A DNA stretch of 64,000 bases. Origin: Mikania micrantha. Lineage: Eukaryota; Streptophyta; Magnoliopsida; Asterales; Asteraceae. The notes under the pieces are model-generated. The model saw only the letters and a list, made by a program, of their open reading frames with translations, did not search any database and was not told the origin of the DNA. Each line of letters starts with the position of its first letter. The first letter of the stretch is position 1. The stretch covers positions 9,743,426 to 9,807,425 of the forward strand of contig CM018680.1 of NCBI GenBank assembly GCA_009363875.1. The letters run 5' to 3'. Positions 41,354 through 53,947 of the stretch are shown in pieces. Both the position numbers and the translations under genes were made by a program.

Positions 41354-44300
41354 ATGACTTTATTGGTTATGATCAGAATGCCTCCGCGAAGACAACCTCC
41401 CTTGATACAGCTACCACCACAAGATTTGGCTCCACACTCCTCCACACCGTCTCCGAATGACTCTCCACCACCACCTCCTCCACCTCCTCCTCCCCCTCCT
41501 CCATTGATTACTCAAGCATCTGGTTCGGGCACAGCACCGGCCATGGATCCTGCCACTATCGCTCTGGTGACGTTACTGAGTAGCCAGATGACAAATCAAA
41601 TGAAAGAAGCAATACCGGAGATGTTCCTTCGTCTTCGTAATGAGATCCTCAACACTGGCAACACATCAGGAGAAGCCAGTGGAAATACTGGAGATTCATC
41701 TCACTACTCCTACAAGTCCTTTGTAGGATGTAAACCACCCAGTTTTAGTGGGTCTGAAGGTGCCGTTGGATTAATCCAATGGATTGAGAAGATTGAGGCA
41801 ACATTGTATCTTTGCAGCTGCCCCGAACACCACAAGGTCCGTTACTCAGCGGGAACATTCAACAAACGGGCTCTGACCTGGTGGAATGGTCAGATCAATG
41901 CCCGGGGAAGAGAAGAAGCCATGGCAATGTCATGGGAAGACTTCAAAGCACTGCTGCGAACAGAATTCTGCCCCAAGAATGAACTGCAAAAGTTAGAGGT
42001 TGAACTATCCAACCATGTGATGAAGGGGGCTGATCACATGGGGTACACTACTCGTTACCACGAGTTAGTTGCTTTGGTACCTGATATGGTACCAACTTTG
42101 GAGAAAAGGATAGACCGTTATGTGGGTGGACTTCCCGCCTGCATTCAGGGTATGGTTGTTTCAGCCAACCCTACTACTGTTGAGTCTGCAGTGAGACTGT
42201 CTGGGAAACTCACTGACCTCATGGTAGCCTCTGGAGTTCTAAAGAAGGAGGCTGAACCCAGTAAGAACAAAGCTGAATCTTCAAAGAAACCCTCTCATCA
42301 TCAGAAGAAGAAACAGAAGACCATCAAGAACTACACGGTGGCCACACCTCTGCAACAAATAGCAGCAGCACCCCAAAACCCCAACCGCAAACCTTACACT
42401 GGCACGTTTCCTCTGTGTGCCAAGTGTCAGTATCATCACCCTGCTGACACTCCCTGCAAGCATTGCACGGGATGCGGACGGAAGGGCCATTGGGTCCAGT
42501 ATTGCAGGATGACTCCTAATCAAGCAGTCAACAATGCTGCTTTGGCTCTCCCTCCACCAGCTAATCAGAACCATGGTGGATGCTATAACTGTGGCGAACA
42601 AGGCCACTTTGCGAAGAACTGCCCAAAGAAGGCTCAACCAGCAGTTCAAGCACCCCGTGGACGAGCCTTTGCTATTGGAGCACCAGCTGCACGCCAGGAC
42701 CCAAATGTGGTCACTGGTACGTTTCTCTTACATGACTTTTATGCATCTGTCTTATTTGATACTGGTGCGGATCAGAGTTTTATCTCTACCGATTTTGCAT
42801 GCCAACTAGATTCATTAGAGGAACAGTTAGACTCCCCTTACATTATAGAAGTAGCTAACGGGAAACAGATTACAGTTAGCACAGTTTATAGAAATTGCCT
42901 ATTGACACTTAGTGGTCATACCTTTGCCATCGATTTGATACCGATGGAGTTGGGTAGTTTCGACATCATTGTTGGAATGGATTGGCTTTCCTCTAACCGA
43001 GTGGAAGTTATCTGTTCTGGGAAGCTGCTTCGAATTCCATTGCCGAGTGATCGTGTATTGGAAGTAGAAGGGGATCGAGCAAAACGAAGTGTCAAAATCA
43101 TTTCTTGCATAAAGGCGCGTAAGTGTTTACGGAAGCAGTGTGTAGCTTTCCTGGCACATGTGGTGGAAAAGGAGAAAGATAAGAAGAAGATTCAAGATGT
43201 ACCAGTAGTGAAAGAGTATCCAGAGGTATTTCCTGAAGACTTACCTGGTTTGCCACCAGCGCGACCAGTAGAGTTCCGAATTGACTTAATTCTTGGAGCA
43301 ACTCCTGTTGCTAAATCTCCTTACAGGTTAGCACCTTCAGAGATGCAGGAATTGTCTAATCAGTTACAGGAGTTACTTGACAAGGGTTTCATCAGACCGA
43401 GCTACTCACCTTGGGGAGCTCCGGTTTTGTTCGTGAAGAAGAAAGACGGATCGTTCAGAATGTGCATAGATTACAGGGAATTAAACAAACTAACCATCAA
43501 GAATCGGTACCCATTGCCGAGGATTGATGATTTGTTTGATCAACTACAAGGAGCACAGTATTTCTCAAAGATTGACTTGCGGTCTGGATATCATCAACTG
43601 AGAGTTCAAGACGAAGACATACCGAAAACGGCCTTCCGAACAAGATACGGGCATTACGAATTCATGGTGATGCCTTTCGGATTGACAAATGCACCCGCGG
43701 TTTTCATGGATCTCATGAACCGAGTGTGCAAGCCGTACCTGGACCAGTTTGTCATTGTCTTTATTGATGACATACTGATTTATTCCAAGACCAAAACAGA
43801 ACATGAGCAACACCTTAGAAAGATCTTGGAGCTGTTGAAAGAAGAGAAACTCTATGCCAAATTCTCCAAATGTGAGTTTTGGCTAAGAGAAGTTCAATTT
43901 CTGGGTCATGTGGTCAACAGCGAGGGAATTCATGTAGACCCTGCCAAGATCGAGGCGATAAAGAATTGGGACACTCCGAAGACACCGACGGAGATACGGT
44001 CTTTTCTGGGATTGGCGGGTTATTATAGAAGGTTTATCTCAAACTTTTCTAAGATAGCTTTGCCTCTCACTAAGCTAACTCAGAAAAGTGAACCGTTTGT
44101 CTGGGAGCAGAAACAAGAAGATGCTTTTCAGACCTTGAAACAGAAACTATGTGATGCTCCAATTCTATCTCTCCCAGAGGGCTGTGATGACTTTGTGGTA
44201 TACTGTGATGCTTCCCATCAGGGACTCGGTTGTGTATTAATGCAACGGGATAAAGTCATAGCCTATGCATCAAGACAGTTAAAGATTCATGAGAAGAATT

Positions 44301-46048
44301 ACACTACTCATGATCTTGAACTGGGAGCAGTAATCTTCGCCTTGAAGATTTGGAGACATTACTTATATGGCACCAAGTGTACCATATTCACTGATCACAA
44401 AAGTCTGCAGCACATCTTTGATCAGAAGGAGCTCAACATGCGACAGTGCCATTGGGTGGAACTTCTAAATGACTACGATTGTGTGATCAAGTACCATCCG
44501 GGAAAGGCGAACGTTGTAGCTGACGCCTTGAGCCGGAAGGAATGGGTCAAACCCCTACGTGTTAGAGCAATGGGGATAACCGTGCAGACTAGTTTAAGTG
44601 ACAAGATTTTTCAAGCGCAACAAGAAGCACTTGACCGAGATAATCTGAAGAAAGAACTTGATTGCGGAGCAGAGAAACAGTTTGACACGAAGTCTGACGG
44701 AATAATCTACTACCGGGAACGTATATGGATACCGGCGGTAGAGGAATTGAGGAAACTTATCCTCGATGAAGCACACAAGACTAAATATTCTGTTCATCCA
44801 GGAGCTGATAAGATGTACCAAGACTTGCGTGGATTTTATTGGTGGCCTGGAATGAAGAAGGACATAGCCGAATACGTCGGTCAATGTCTAACGTGTGCGA
44901 AGGTTAAGGCGGAACACCAAAGACCGTCCGGTCTATTGGAACAGCCTGAGATTCCGCTCTGGAAGTGGGAACAAATAGCTATGGATTTCATTACCAAGCT
45001 ACCCCGCACTTCCAGCGGTCATGATACAATTTGGGTGATCATTGATCGTCTAACCAAATCTGCTCATTTCTTGCCCATGCGTGAGAACTTCACCATGGAT
45101 AAGCTGGCAAGATTATACATCAACGAGATAGTGGTACGCCACGGTGTGCCATTGTCTATTATTTCTGATCGAGATAGCAGATTCACATCAAGGTTCTGGC
45201 AATCATTACAGAAATCTCTAGGGACACGGTTGAATCTGAGTACAGCTTACCACCCACAAACGGATGGCCAAAGCGAACGTACTATCCAAACCCTAGAGGA
45301 CATGTTGAGAACCTGTGTTCTAGACTTCGGTGGGAATTGGGATTCCCATTTGCCACTGATTGAGTTCTCCTATAATAACAGTTACCACAGCAGTATCGGA
45401 TGTGCACCGTACGAGGCTCTTTATGGCCGGAAATGTCGCTCACCGATCTGTTGGACTGAAATTGGGGACAACCGAATAACGGAGCCAGAACTAATTCAAG
45501 AAACCACTGACAAGATAGCTCAGATTCAAAGAAGACTACAAGCAACAAGGAGCAGACAAAAGAGCTACGCCGATAAACGGCGCAAGCCGTTGGAATTCCA
45601 AGTGGGAGATCGTGTAATGTTAAAGGTATCCCCATGGAAAGGCGTGGTACGCTTTGGAAAGAAAGGCAAATTAGCACCACGATACGTGGGACCGTTCGAA
45701 ATCATCGAACGTATAGGTCCTGTAGCTTATCGACTGAGATTGCCAGATGAACTCAGTGGGGTGCATGACGTGTTTCACGTCTCAAACCTAAAGAAATGCC
45801 TTGCTGACGAGTCTCTTGTCATTCCAATCGAAGAGATTCAGGTCGATGAACAGTTGCATTTCATTGAGGAACCTTTAGAGATTATGGATCGCAAGGTTAA
45901 ACAACTGAGGCGAAGCCGTATTCCTATTGTAAAGGTTCGATGGAATTCAAGACGCGGGCCCGAGTTCACTTGGGAACGTGAAGATCACATGAAGTTAAAG
46001 TATCCCCAACTGTTTGAAGAGGAAGCTGTACCTGATAACAACACTTAA
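41354..46048 (+). CDS. gag-pol: Element C gag-pol polyprotein, intact (1564 aa)
   Basis: One open frame. The first ATG is 41354; ATG at 41378, nine codons in and followed by basic residues, is the more usual gag start. A Pro-rich stretch lies at about residue 40. The gag core spans about 125-290, with zinc knuckles about 371-384 and 410-423. Protease D-T-G-A starts at 469. Reverse transcriptase has F-I-D-D at 803-806, RNase H has Asp952, the integrase H2C2 zinc finger lies about 1148-1190, and the core has D1211, D1272 and E1308 (35 between the last two). A GPF/Y module lies near 1443, and a chromodomain-like end about 1501-1555. All catalytic residues I checked are present. Enzymes act in the cytoplasmic particle; integrase and chromodomain act in the nucleus. 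It is a candidate helper for element B. Confidence 0.96.
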   Translation: MTLLVMIRMPPRRQPPLIQLPPQDLAPHSSTPSPNDSPPPPPPPPPPPPPLITQASGSGTAPAMDPATIALVTLLSSQMTNQMKEAIPEMFLRLRNEILNTGNTSGEASGNTGDSSHYSYKSFVGCKPPSFSGSEGAVGLIQWIEKIEATLYLCSCPEHHKVRYSAGTFNKRALTWWNGQINARGREEAMAMSWEDFKALLRTEFCPKNELQKLEVELSNHVMKGADHMGYTTRYHELVALVPDMVPTLEKRIDRYVGGLPACIQGMVVSANPTTVESAVRLSGKLTDLMVASGVLKKEAEPSKNKAESSKKPSHHQKKKQKTIKNYTVATPLQQIAAAPQNPNRKPYTGTFPLCAKCQYHHPADTPCKHCTGCGRKGHWVQYCRMTPNQAVNNAALALPPPANQNHGGCYNCGEQGHFAKNCPKKAQPAVQAPRGRAFAIGAPAARQDPNVVTGTFLLHDFYASVLFDTGADQSFISTDFACQLDSLEEQLDSPYIIEVANGKQITVSTVYRNCLLTLSGHTFAIDLIPMELGSFDIIVGMDWLSSNRVEVICSGKLLRIPLPSDRVLEVEGDRAKRSVKIISCIKARKCLRKQCVAFLAHVVEKEKDKKKIQDVPVVKEYPEVFPEDLPGLPPARPVEFRIDLILGATPVAKSPYRLAPSEMQELSNQLQELLDKGFIRPSYSPWGAPVLFVKKKDGSFRMCIDYRELNKLTIKNRYPLPRIDDLFDQLQGAQYFSKIDLRSGYHQLRVQDEDIPKTAFRTRYGHYEFMVMPFGLTNAPAVFMDLMNRVCKPYLDQFVIVFIDDILIYSKTKTEHEQHLRKILELLKEEKLYAKFSKCEFWLREVQFLGHVVNSEGIHVDPAKIEAIKNWDTPKTPTEIRSFLGLAGYYRRFISNFSKIALPLTKLTQKSEPFVWEQKQEDAFQTLKQKLCDAPILSLPEGCDDFVVYCDASHQGLGCVLMQRDKVIAYASRQLKIHEKNYTTHDLELGAVIFALKIWRHYLYGTKCTIFTDHKSLQHIFDQKELNMRQCHWVELLNDYDCVIKYHPGKANVVADALSRKEWVKPLRVRAMGITVQTSLSDKIFQAQQEALDRDNLKKELDCGAEKQFDTKSDGIIYYRERIWIPAVEELRKLILDEAHKTKYSVHPGADKMYQDLRGFYWWPGMKKDIAEYVGQCLTCAKVKAEHQRPSGLLEQPEIPLWKWEQIAMDFITKLPRTSSGHDTIWVIIDRLTKSAHFLPMRENFTMDKLARLYINEIVVRHGVPLSIISDRDSRFTSRFWQSLQKSLGTRLNLSTAYHPQTDGQSERTIQTLEDMLRTCVLDFGGNWDSHLPLIEFSYNNSYHSSIGCAPYEALYGRKCRSPICWTEIGDNRITEPELIQETTDKIAQIQRRLQATRSRQKSYADKRRKPLEFQVGDRVMLKVSPWKGVVRFGKKGKLAPRYVGPFEIIERIGPVAYRLRLPDELSGVHDVFHVSNLKKCLADESLVIPIEEIQVDEQLHFIEEPLEIMDRKVKQLRRSRIPIVKVRWNSRRGPEFTWEREDHMKLKYPQLFEEEAVPDNNT

Positions 46049-46072
46049 ATTTCGGGACGAAATTTCTCTAAC

Positions 46073-46081
46073 AAGGGGAGA
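46073..46081 (+). promoter_or_regulatory. Element C polypurine tract
   Basis: AAGGGGAGA then C before the 3' LTR. Confidence 0.9.
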
Positions 46082-46082
46082 C

Positions 46083-49000
46083 TGTAACATCAGTGCCGGA
46101 ACCGCCACCGGAACAGTGATCTCTACAGTACAGGAACAGCAAAACAGGTATGAATCATACACATTTCAGTAATTTTCATATTCATAGCATTTATCATTAT
46201 CATGGTGAATTGTCATAGAACAGTTTCAGACACATTTAACAGAAACACAGTTCAGAACAATGGTTCTTGAGTCGGATAATTATCTGACAATACAGAACCA
46301 TCATGTGATTATTTGTTTAGGGTTTATTATGTATAAACGTATGTGAGGCTTTACGGAACAAAACACACGAATATTGTTTGCGAATGCTAAATTGACGGGT
46401 TATTCGTATAGGTGACGATCTGTACGAATATATCTGAAAGTTTAACATTCTGAATGATATTCTATAATTAGAAAACAAGATTGAAAAGTATAGTTACCGT
46501 CGTGTTCGTACGGGTGACGATTCGAACGAATACGCGCGACGACTGTACATTTCGATTTAAACAGTTTATTAATATTTTAAATTTTTAATAAATAAGAAGA
46601 TATTAGTTAATTTATTAGGAATCACAACCTAGAATAATTAAATGATTTCTAATTTTAAAAATCGTGTCGTTTCGTCGCGAAAACCACACGATCCGGCATT
46701 ACGCGAAACCGATCGAGACCGAACAACCGGGGGTTTCCATTTTTTAATATGGTCATTTATGACCCAACAACCACCACCAAGACCCTAACACTCCTCCCAT
46801 TTTCGTCTATCTCCACTCTCTCTCTAAAAGGTTTTCTCCACCTTCTCTCTAGAAGATCTCATTCGTTTCAAGGCGGATTCAAGTCATTTTGGTGCCATTT
46901 CGATCCTTTCAACTTGTAGATCACGGAAGTACAAGCATTTCAAGATTTCATCCACGAGATTTAAGGTAAATAACTAGTTTAGATTCGGTTTTAGGGTATA
47001 ATACAAACCCCTTTTTATGGATGCTTGTAATCGGTCTATGCACTCATAAAACACATAGATGGATACATACGAACAACCTATGCACTTTAGAAACTAAATT
47101 GTAACAGGATAAGGTCGAAATAGGGAATTGTTTTGCAGGTTCGTGAGGTTTGGAGCTGATACAGGTTCGTTTAGGGTGGCCGAACCCTCTTCTCCTCACT
47201 AGCCGAACCATCACCTCCAACGAACCCTTGCTCGCATCTGCAACGAACCCTGCCTTGCCTGCTACGAACCCTGTAGTTCACTGAGCCACGAACCCTGTGC
47301 CAACCTGCACCGAACCCTTTTCCCTGCAACGAACCTGCATGATACTGAATGTGTCGACTCAGCCGAACCCTGCAGCCATATGCGACGAACCCTGTAACCA
47401 CCTGTGAACGAACCCTTGGGCGAGCTATCACTGGTTGCCGAACCCTATGCTTAATTCTATAGAAGCCGCGAACCTAGGACCATGTCTTCAGCCGAATCTT
47501 TGCATTAAGGATAGCCGAACCCCACATGTTGAAAACTTAGTCGAACCTTTGGCTAAAAACCAATAGGTTCGCTGCCCTAGATGATTGGTCGAACTTAAAT
47601 GCGGTTTAATTAGGCTAACGATGGTTAGGGAATGATCAAGACTAAGGTTAACGACTTAACAAATGGGTGGTTGGCCAACAATTTAAGTTTCATATGAGAA
47701 ATGGACAAAAAAAAAATGCATGCATGGATTTCTAAATTTATGTGTGTGCATGGGAATCCTAAGGAACATGCAAGTCGTACACAGTTATGTTATGAATGCC
47801 TATTAACTTAGTTGGGTAACTACCTACATAGGATCATTCACGGGCTTGAATAACGATCGATTTGGAATCAAGGATATTCAATTGGGCCTAAGTGGGCCCA
47901 ATGGGACTTAATTAAGTCCATCATATATTCAAAGCTTATTCAAATTCAAATAATGATGTTTTTAATAAAATTGAAGGTTTGTGAATATAATTATGTAGAA
48001 TTAATAATTTTCTTAAATTTCTTAACTTTAAATGAAACGGACTTTATTTATAAACGTTATTGGCTCCTTTTTAATTTTATTAAGTTAATTGTACAGTTTT
48101 ATTTTAAAAGCTTATTGGAATGCATTGATTGGGATTTTGTAGAAAAATAGACAATATAATTGTCTGGATTTTGTACATAAAACAAAGGAAACTCTGCCGA
48201 AATTTTCTAAAATATAAAAAGTAAGCTGTTATAATTAATCATGGGATTGGGATCATAAGAAGGGTAATTAAGTAGAGTAGATCTTAGATACACTTAGTAC
48301 TAAGACACTTAGTTGCACACACAACAAGACTCAAGGTCTTAGGCACAACGACTACTACGCGTACTTATTATATTCGAATTCTTATAAAATAACTCAGGAA
48401 CCGAAGAAACTTAGCTTACATACAGGAGCGCGCATTTTTGTGTTAGATCAAATTACATAGCAGCACAGGTGAGTTCATTGCCCCTTTTCTAACATTTTTG
48501 TTTTAAAACGCGGGGCTTAGAAGCATGCGTAAACTGTTTATTTAAATTGTTTACTTAAATGCGTTTAAATTGATATGTTTTACATATATATAAATGTTAT
48601 CCTAGACCATGTCTAGGAAGATTTTATGCAGGTCTACTAACTGATTTACTCATAAATTAAGTGAATAATCAGATTTAAACTAAAAGATTTCAACGGATCA
48701 AAACATTTCAAAAGAATCACATCAAACATTTTGACAAAACAAGTGGGTGAATTCAAGGGATCAAATCAAACATTTTGACTAAACAAGTGGGTGAAATCAA
48801 GGGATCAAATCAAACATTTTGACAAAACAAGTGTGGGACATCAAGACATCAACAAAACAATCTTTGCAAAGACAACATTCAATGTTCTACAAACCAAGTG
48901 TTTGTTGAACAATGAATCAAGTGTACAACCGATCAATGAATCTTGTATTCTATGATCAATACATCAAGTACATCTTGTGACAAAATCAGACAATCATTTT

Positions 49001-49987
49001 TAAGGGAAAATCTGGGAAATATCAGAGATAGCATACGCCAAAAACATTGACGAAACATAAAATCCTGCATTTCAAGAAGTCCTAGCTAGACCGTTTGACT
49101 TGTAGGTCGTATGTTTGAGGATATTTACAGTTTCCCTAACTACTAAGTACCTAGATTGACAGACTAGTCTACTCGAGTATGACCATAGGCCCCAATCATA
49201 AGGACTTAGATTTTATTAAATGTTTATTTACTTGTTTAATTAAGCATTTATAACTGTTTATACAATTGTGTGGTTGATCATATTGTGTGATGAACTTGTG
49301 AAATCAACATGGATTTCAAATGATTGTAATGACAGGGACAACAAACAGAAGAACTTATGGGATTGTGTTAAGGGTAAAAATGCCTAATTATCATTAACAG
49401 CAGTGTCATATGCATATTAGTATGTGGTGGGATGTTGGCTAGGGCTTGTCCCTTACATATGCCCTATATATAAGCATACCGACGTGGATATTACATGTGG
49501 TGTTAATGAGGTTAGGGTCTTTACCAAAGGAGGTTTTCAAATCATGTTCAAATCAGTTTCAAATCATTTTCAAATACTAAACTACATGAACTCACCAACC
49601 ATGTGTTGATTTTATTTTTGCATGACTTCTCAGGTGACGAACAGGTCAACTAGGAAGCTTATGCTTTTGGGCTAGGACTTCATATAGAAGACTTAGTATT
49701 TTGGACCTGCATATTTTTGAAGACATCATCATACAATTTATTTTGTATATCTTGTGTAAATACAAGATAGTTATTTTATGATGTTTACAATAGATTTACA
49801 TTGTTAAATTATAAACAATACAAATGTAATTTAACTTTGTAATTCTATTTTATTTAGCATTTCTCATTGATATCATGTGCAATGTAAACAATCTGATCAC
49901 TTCTGATTATCACTCCCGATATCGCGCCCCGGGAACCTTCCGCCCGACAGGGACTCCGATCCTACCCCGCCGGCTCGGGGTGTGACA
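46083..49987 (+). mobile_element. Element C 3' LTR (3905 bp)
   Basis: Aligns with 37297-41201 over its full length; about 15 substitutions and two 1-base indels by eye. Carries the same CGAACCC cluster, 44-bp repeat and splice-like sites. Confidence 0.95.
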
Positions 49988-49992
49988 TTTAA
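49988..49992. repeat. Target-site duplication of element C, right copy
   Basis: TTTAA, identical to 37292-37296. Confidence 0.93.
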
Positions 49993-50204
49993 GATGTGGG
50001 AATGACTATATGAAAATGAAATATCAATCGTACCGAATATCCACACTTAACCTGAAATAGTCCTATCGTGAAACCCTACAACACTTCAAACAAAAACAAA
50101 GACACGAAAAATACGTAAAACTACGAATAAACTAAAAAAATACAAAAATAACAAGAATTCATGCAACCTATATTACAAACTCTACAAGTCAGGCCTAGCT
50201 ATCC

Positions 50205-53200
50205 TCACCTATGCAACTCAAGGAGTGCTACCTCCTTCTCAGTACCGATCGGTCCTCCGATGTAAAGCTTCAAACGATGTCCGTTAACCTTCCAAGTCCG
50301 ACCTTCTGATTCAAGCTCAACTGCTCCATGTGGAAAGACTTCATGCACAACAAACGGTCCTTTCCATTTGGACTTCAACTTACCTGGGAATAACCTAAGC
50401 CTTAAATCATAGACTAGCACCTGATCACCCTTCCTAAACTCCTTCACTCCTCTCAACTTACGATCGTGCAACGCCTTTGTACGCTCTTTATAACTCCACG
50501 ATCGTGCGTACGCCTCGTCACGCAACTCCTCTAACTCATGCAACTGAAGAAACCGATTCTTCACAGCACTCGGCAAATCAAGATTCACACTCTTCAACGC
50601 CCAAAACGCCTTATGCTCTAACTCCACTGGCAGATGACACGCTTTACCATAAACCATCCGAAAAGGCGTGGTCCCAATCGGATTCTTAAAAGCTGTCCTA
50701 AACGCCCATAACACCTCATCTAGCCTATCTGCCCAATCCTTATGGTTTCTCCCTATCGTCTTCTCAAGAATCCTCTTCACACCCCTATTGGCATTCTCAA
50801 CCTGGCCACTAGTCTGTGGATGATAGGCAGTCGACACTCGATGGGTTACCCCGTATCGCGCCAACACCTTCTCCAACTGTGCATTACAAAAATGTGTGCC
50901 TCTATCACTTATCAATGCCTTAGGGGTTCCAAACCTACAAAACATCCTCTTCAAAAATCCCACAACTCCTCGTGCATCATTTGTGGATAAAGCGTGAGCC
51001 TTTACCCACTTCGAAACGTAATCAATAGCCACGAGGATGTACCGATTCCCTCGGGATGAAGGGAACGGTCCCGTGAAGTCAATACCCCATATATCAAAGA
51101 CCTCAACCCCCTGGATGGGGTTTTGGGGTATCTCATTCCTGCATGAGATGTTTCCAGTCCTCTGACATGCATCACAACTCCTTACAAACTCATGTGCATC
51201 CTTAAACACTGTTGGCCAATAAAATCCACAATCAAACACCTTCTTCGCAGTGTACGATGGTCCATGGTGTCCTCCAGTCAATCCCTCATGACAATGTCTT
51301 AGGATGTCCAATCCTTCTTCCCGACTCACACATCTCCTCAACATCCCGTCTGCTCCGTCGCGAAACAAATATGGAGCATCCCATATATAATGGTTTGCTT
51401 CAGTAAAGAACCTCTTTCGCTGCTGTGAAGTCAGAGCCTTCAACATGTAACCTTCAGACAAGTAATTCACAATGTCTGAGAACCATGGCAATCCCTGTTC
51501 ACCTGCACTCACCAAACCCACAATCTTTGTGTCTAGAGAAATCAAAGTCTCATGTGGGAATGTATCTCCAATCATCTCTTTGTTCATCTTCTCCCGAGCA
51601 GGATCCTCAAGCCGCGACAAATGGTCGGCTGCCACATTCTCAGCTCCTTTCTTATCCTTAATCTCTATGTCAAATTCAAAAAGGAGGAGAATCCACCGAA
51701 TCAAACGAGGTTTTGCGTCCTTTTTTGTGAACAAGTATCGCAAGGCCGCATGATCGGTTTAAACAATGGTCTTGGAAAGAACAAGATAAGATCTAAACTT
51801 ATCGAACGCATATACGACCGCTAACAACTCCTTCTCCGTAGTCGTGTAATTCTCCCGAGCATCATCTAAGGTCTTACTTGCGTAGTAAATCGGATGAAAG
51901 TGCTTATCCTTCCGCTGACCAAGCACAACCCCTACTGCAAAATCACTAGCATCGCACATCAACTCGAAAGGAAGGCTCCAATCGGGGGCTATCAGAATAG
52001 GAGAACTCACCAAATTCTCCTTGAGAAACTCAAACGCTCTCATGCACTCCTCACTAAACTCAAACTCCACATCTTTCTCCAAAAGTTGGGTCATCGGTCG
52101 GGTAATCTTAGAAAAGTCCTTAATGAAACGCCTATAAAACCCTGCATGACCAAGAAAACTACGAATCGCTCTCACGTTAGTCGGTGGTGGGAGTTTACTA
52201 ATGGTCTCGATCTTAGCTCTATCTACCTCAATGCCATCTCGCGAAATCTTGTGCCCTAGCACAATACCCTCAGTCACCATGAAATGGCACTTCTCCCAGT
52301 TTAGCATCAGATTAGTCTCCACACATCTAGCAAGCATCCTATCCAAATTCTGCAAACAATGATCGATAGAACTTCCAAAAACTGAAAAATTATCCATGAA
52401 AGCTTCCATGGAAGTCTCGATCATATCCTGAAATATAGCCACCATGCATCTCTGAAATGTGGCTGGAGCATTACATAACCCAAACGGCATACGGCGATAC
52501 GCAAAGGTACCGTATGGGCATGTAAACGTGGTTTTCTCCTGATCCTCTGGTGCTATAGGGATCTGGAAATAACCTGAGAAACCATCAAGAAAATAGTAAA
52601 ACTGTTGTCCTGACAACCGCTCCAATATCTGATCAATGAAAGGCAATGGGAAATGATCTTTCCTGGTGGCATCATTCAGTCTTCTGTAATCGTTGCATAC
52701 TCTCCAACCAGTGACTGTCCTAGACGGAATCAACTCCTTCTTCTCATTCACAATGACAGTGATGCCTCCCTTCTTGGGAACAACCTGTACCGGACTGACC
52801 CAAGCTGAATCTGAAATGGGATAGATCAATCCGGCATCTAAGAGCTTAAGAACCTCCTTCTTCACAACTTCAGACATGTTAGGATTAAGCCGTCGCTGTG
52901 GTTGGACCACCGGCTTGTAATCCTCCTCCATCAAAATGCGATGCGTACAAAACGAAGGGTGTATGCCCTTTATGTCCATCAATTTCCACGCAATCGCCTT
53001 CTTATTTGCCTTAAGCACATCAATCAATCTCGACTTCTCCTCCTCCGTCAATGAAGATGAAATAATGACGGGTAAATCAGAATCACCATCCAGAAATGCA
53101 TACTCCAAATGAGATGGCAACTCCTTAAACTCTAGGGATGGTGGTGCCTCAACAGACCGTTTCTCAACCGGATCTGTACTCTCAAAAACCTCAAAAGCAG

Positions 53201-53947
53201 TCGGGTACTCAGGAGGCTTACTAGCCAGACTGCTCGGAATGTGCTCAGAATAAGCATCAATCTCGACAGCCTGGTTCTCCTCACCCAGGTCTTGATCTTT
53301 CAATAAATCAGATCCAGAAATGTAATCTAGACAACGATCTATGTAAGGAATGAAAGAATCAAGAAAATACACAGAATCATCCTGACCGTTCGAATGCTTC
53401 ATTGACTTCCTCACATCGAATGTAACATTCTCCTCACCCACACGCAATGTAATCTTACCTTTAAACACATCTATCATTGCCTTAGCAGTGCGTAGGAAAG
53501 GACGTCCCATAATGAGCGGGACTCGGTCATCGGCCTCGATGTCTAGAATGACAAAATCCGCGAGGAATACAAACTTATCAACCTTCACCAAAACATTCTC
53601 CACAATTCCTCGTGGATACTTCACCGATCGGTCAGCCAAAGTGATGCTCATACGCGTCGACGATGGGTCTCCAAGATCTAGCTTCTGATAAGTCGAGTAT
53701 GGCATCAAGTAAATGCTAGCACCCAAGTCAGCCAACGCGTGGTTCACAGAAGAACTGCCAAATAAACAAGGGATAGTGAAAACCCCTGGATCCTCAAGCT
53801 TCTTGGGCACTTTGTTCTGGACCAACGCAGAACATCGAGCTCCTAATGTGACTGTAGAAAGTGACTCCAGCTTCTTCTTGTTAGACAGAAGATCCTTCAA
53901 GAATTTAGCATATTTGGGCATATGATGGAGTGCTTCTACAAAAGGGA
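50205..53947 (-). pseudogene. pol: Athila pol (protease, RT, RNase H, integrase), broken
   Basis: Reads from about 53947 to a stop at 50205. From M at 53921: protease with A-L-A-D-L-G-A-S-I (Asp65), RT with the active-site motif reading F-M-D-N at about 508-511 (second Asp to Asn, codon 52389-52391), RNase H, then an in-frame TAA at 51759-51761. The same frame continues with T-D-H-A-A-L and the integrase: HHCC zinc finger, core D in G-I-D-F-T-G-P, D in I-S-D-R-G, and E in S-G-Q-V-E-N. The pol frame is shifted one base from gag near 53947, although Athila gag-pol is usually one frame. Three independent lesions make it non-functional. Confidence 0.92.

Larger units (their letters stand above)
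37297..49987 (+). mobile_element. Element C: complete Tekay-like chromovirus (12.7 kb)
   Basis: Two 3905-bp LTRs, initiator-Met PBS, one uninterrupted gag-pol frame, polypurine tract and TTTAA duplications. Pol has the gypsy order (protease, RT, RNase H, integrase) with a C-terminal chromodomain; long LTRs suit the Tekay/Del group. By eye about 15 base changes separate the LTRs. It is the only element here with every expected part intact. It is inserted in the spacer of Athila. Confidence 0.95.
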
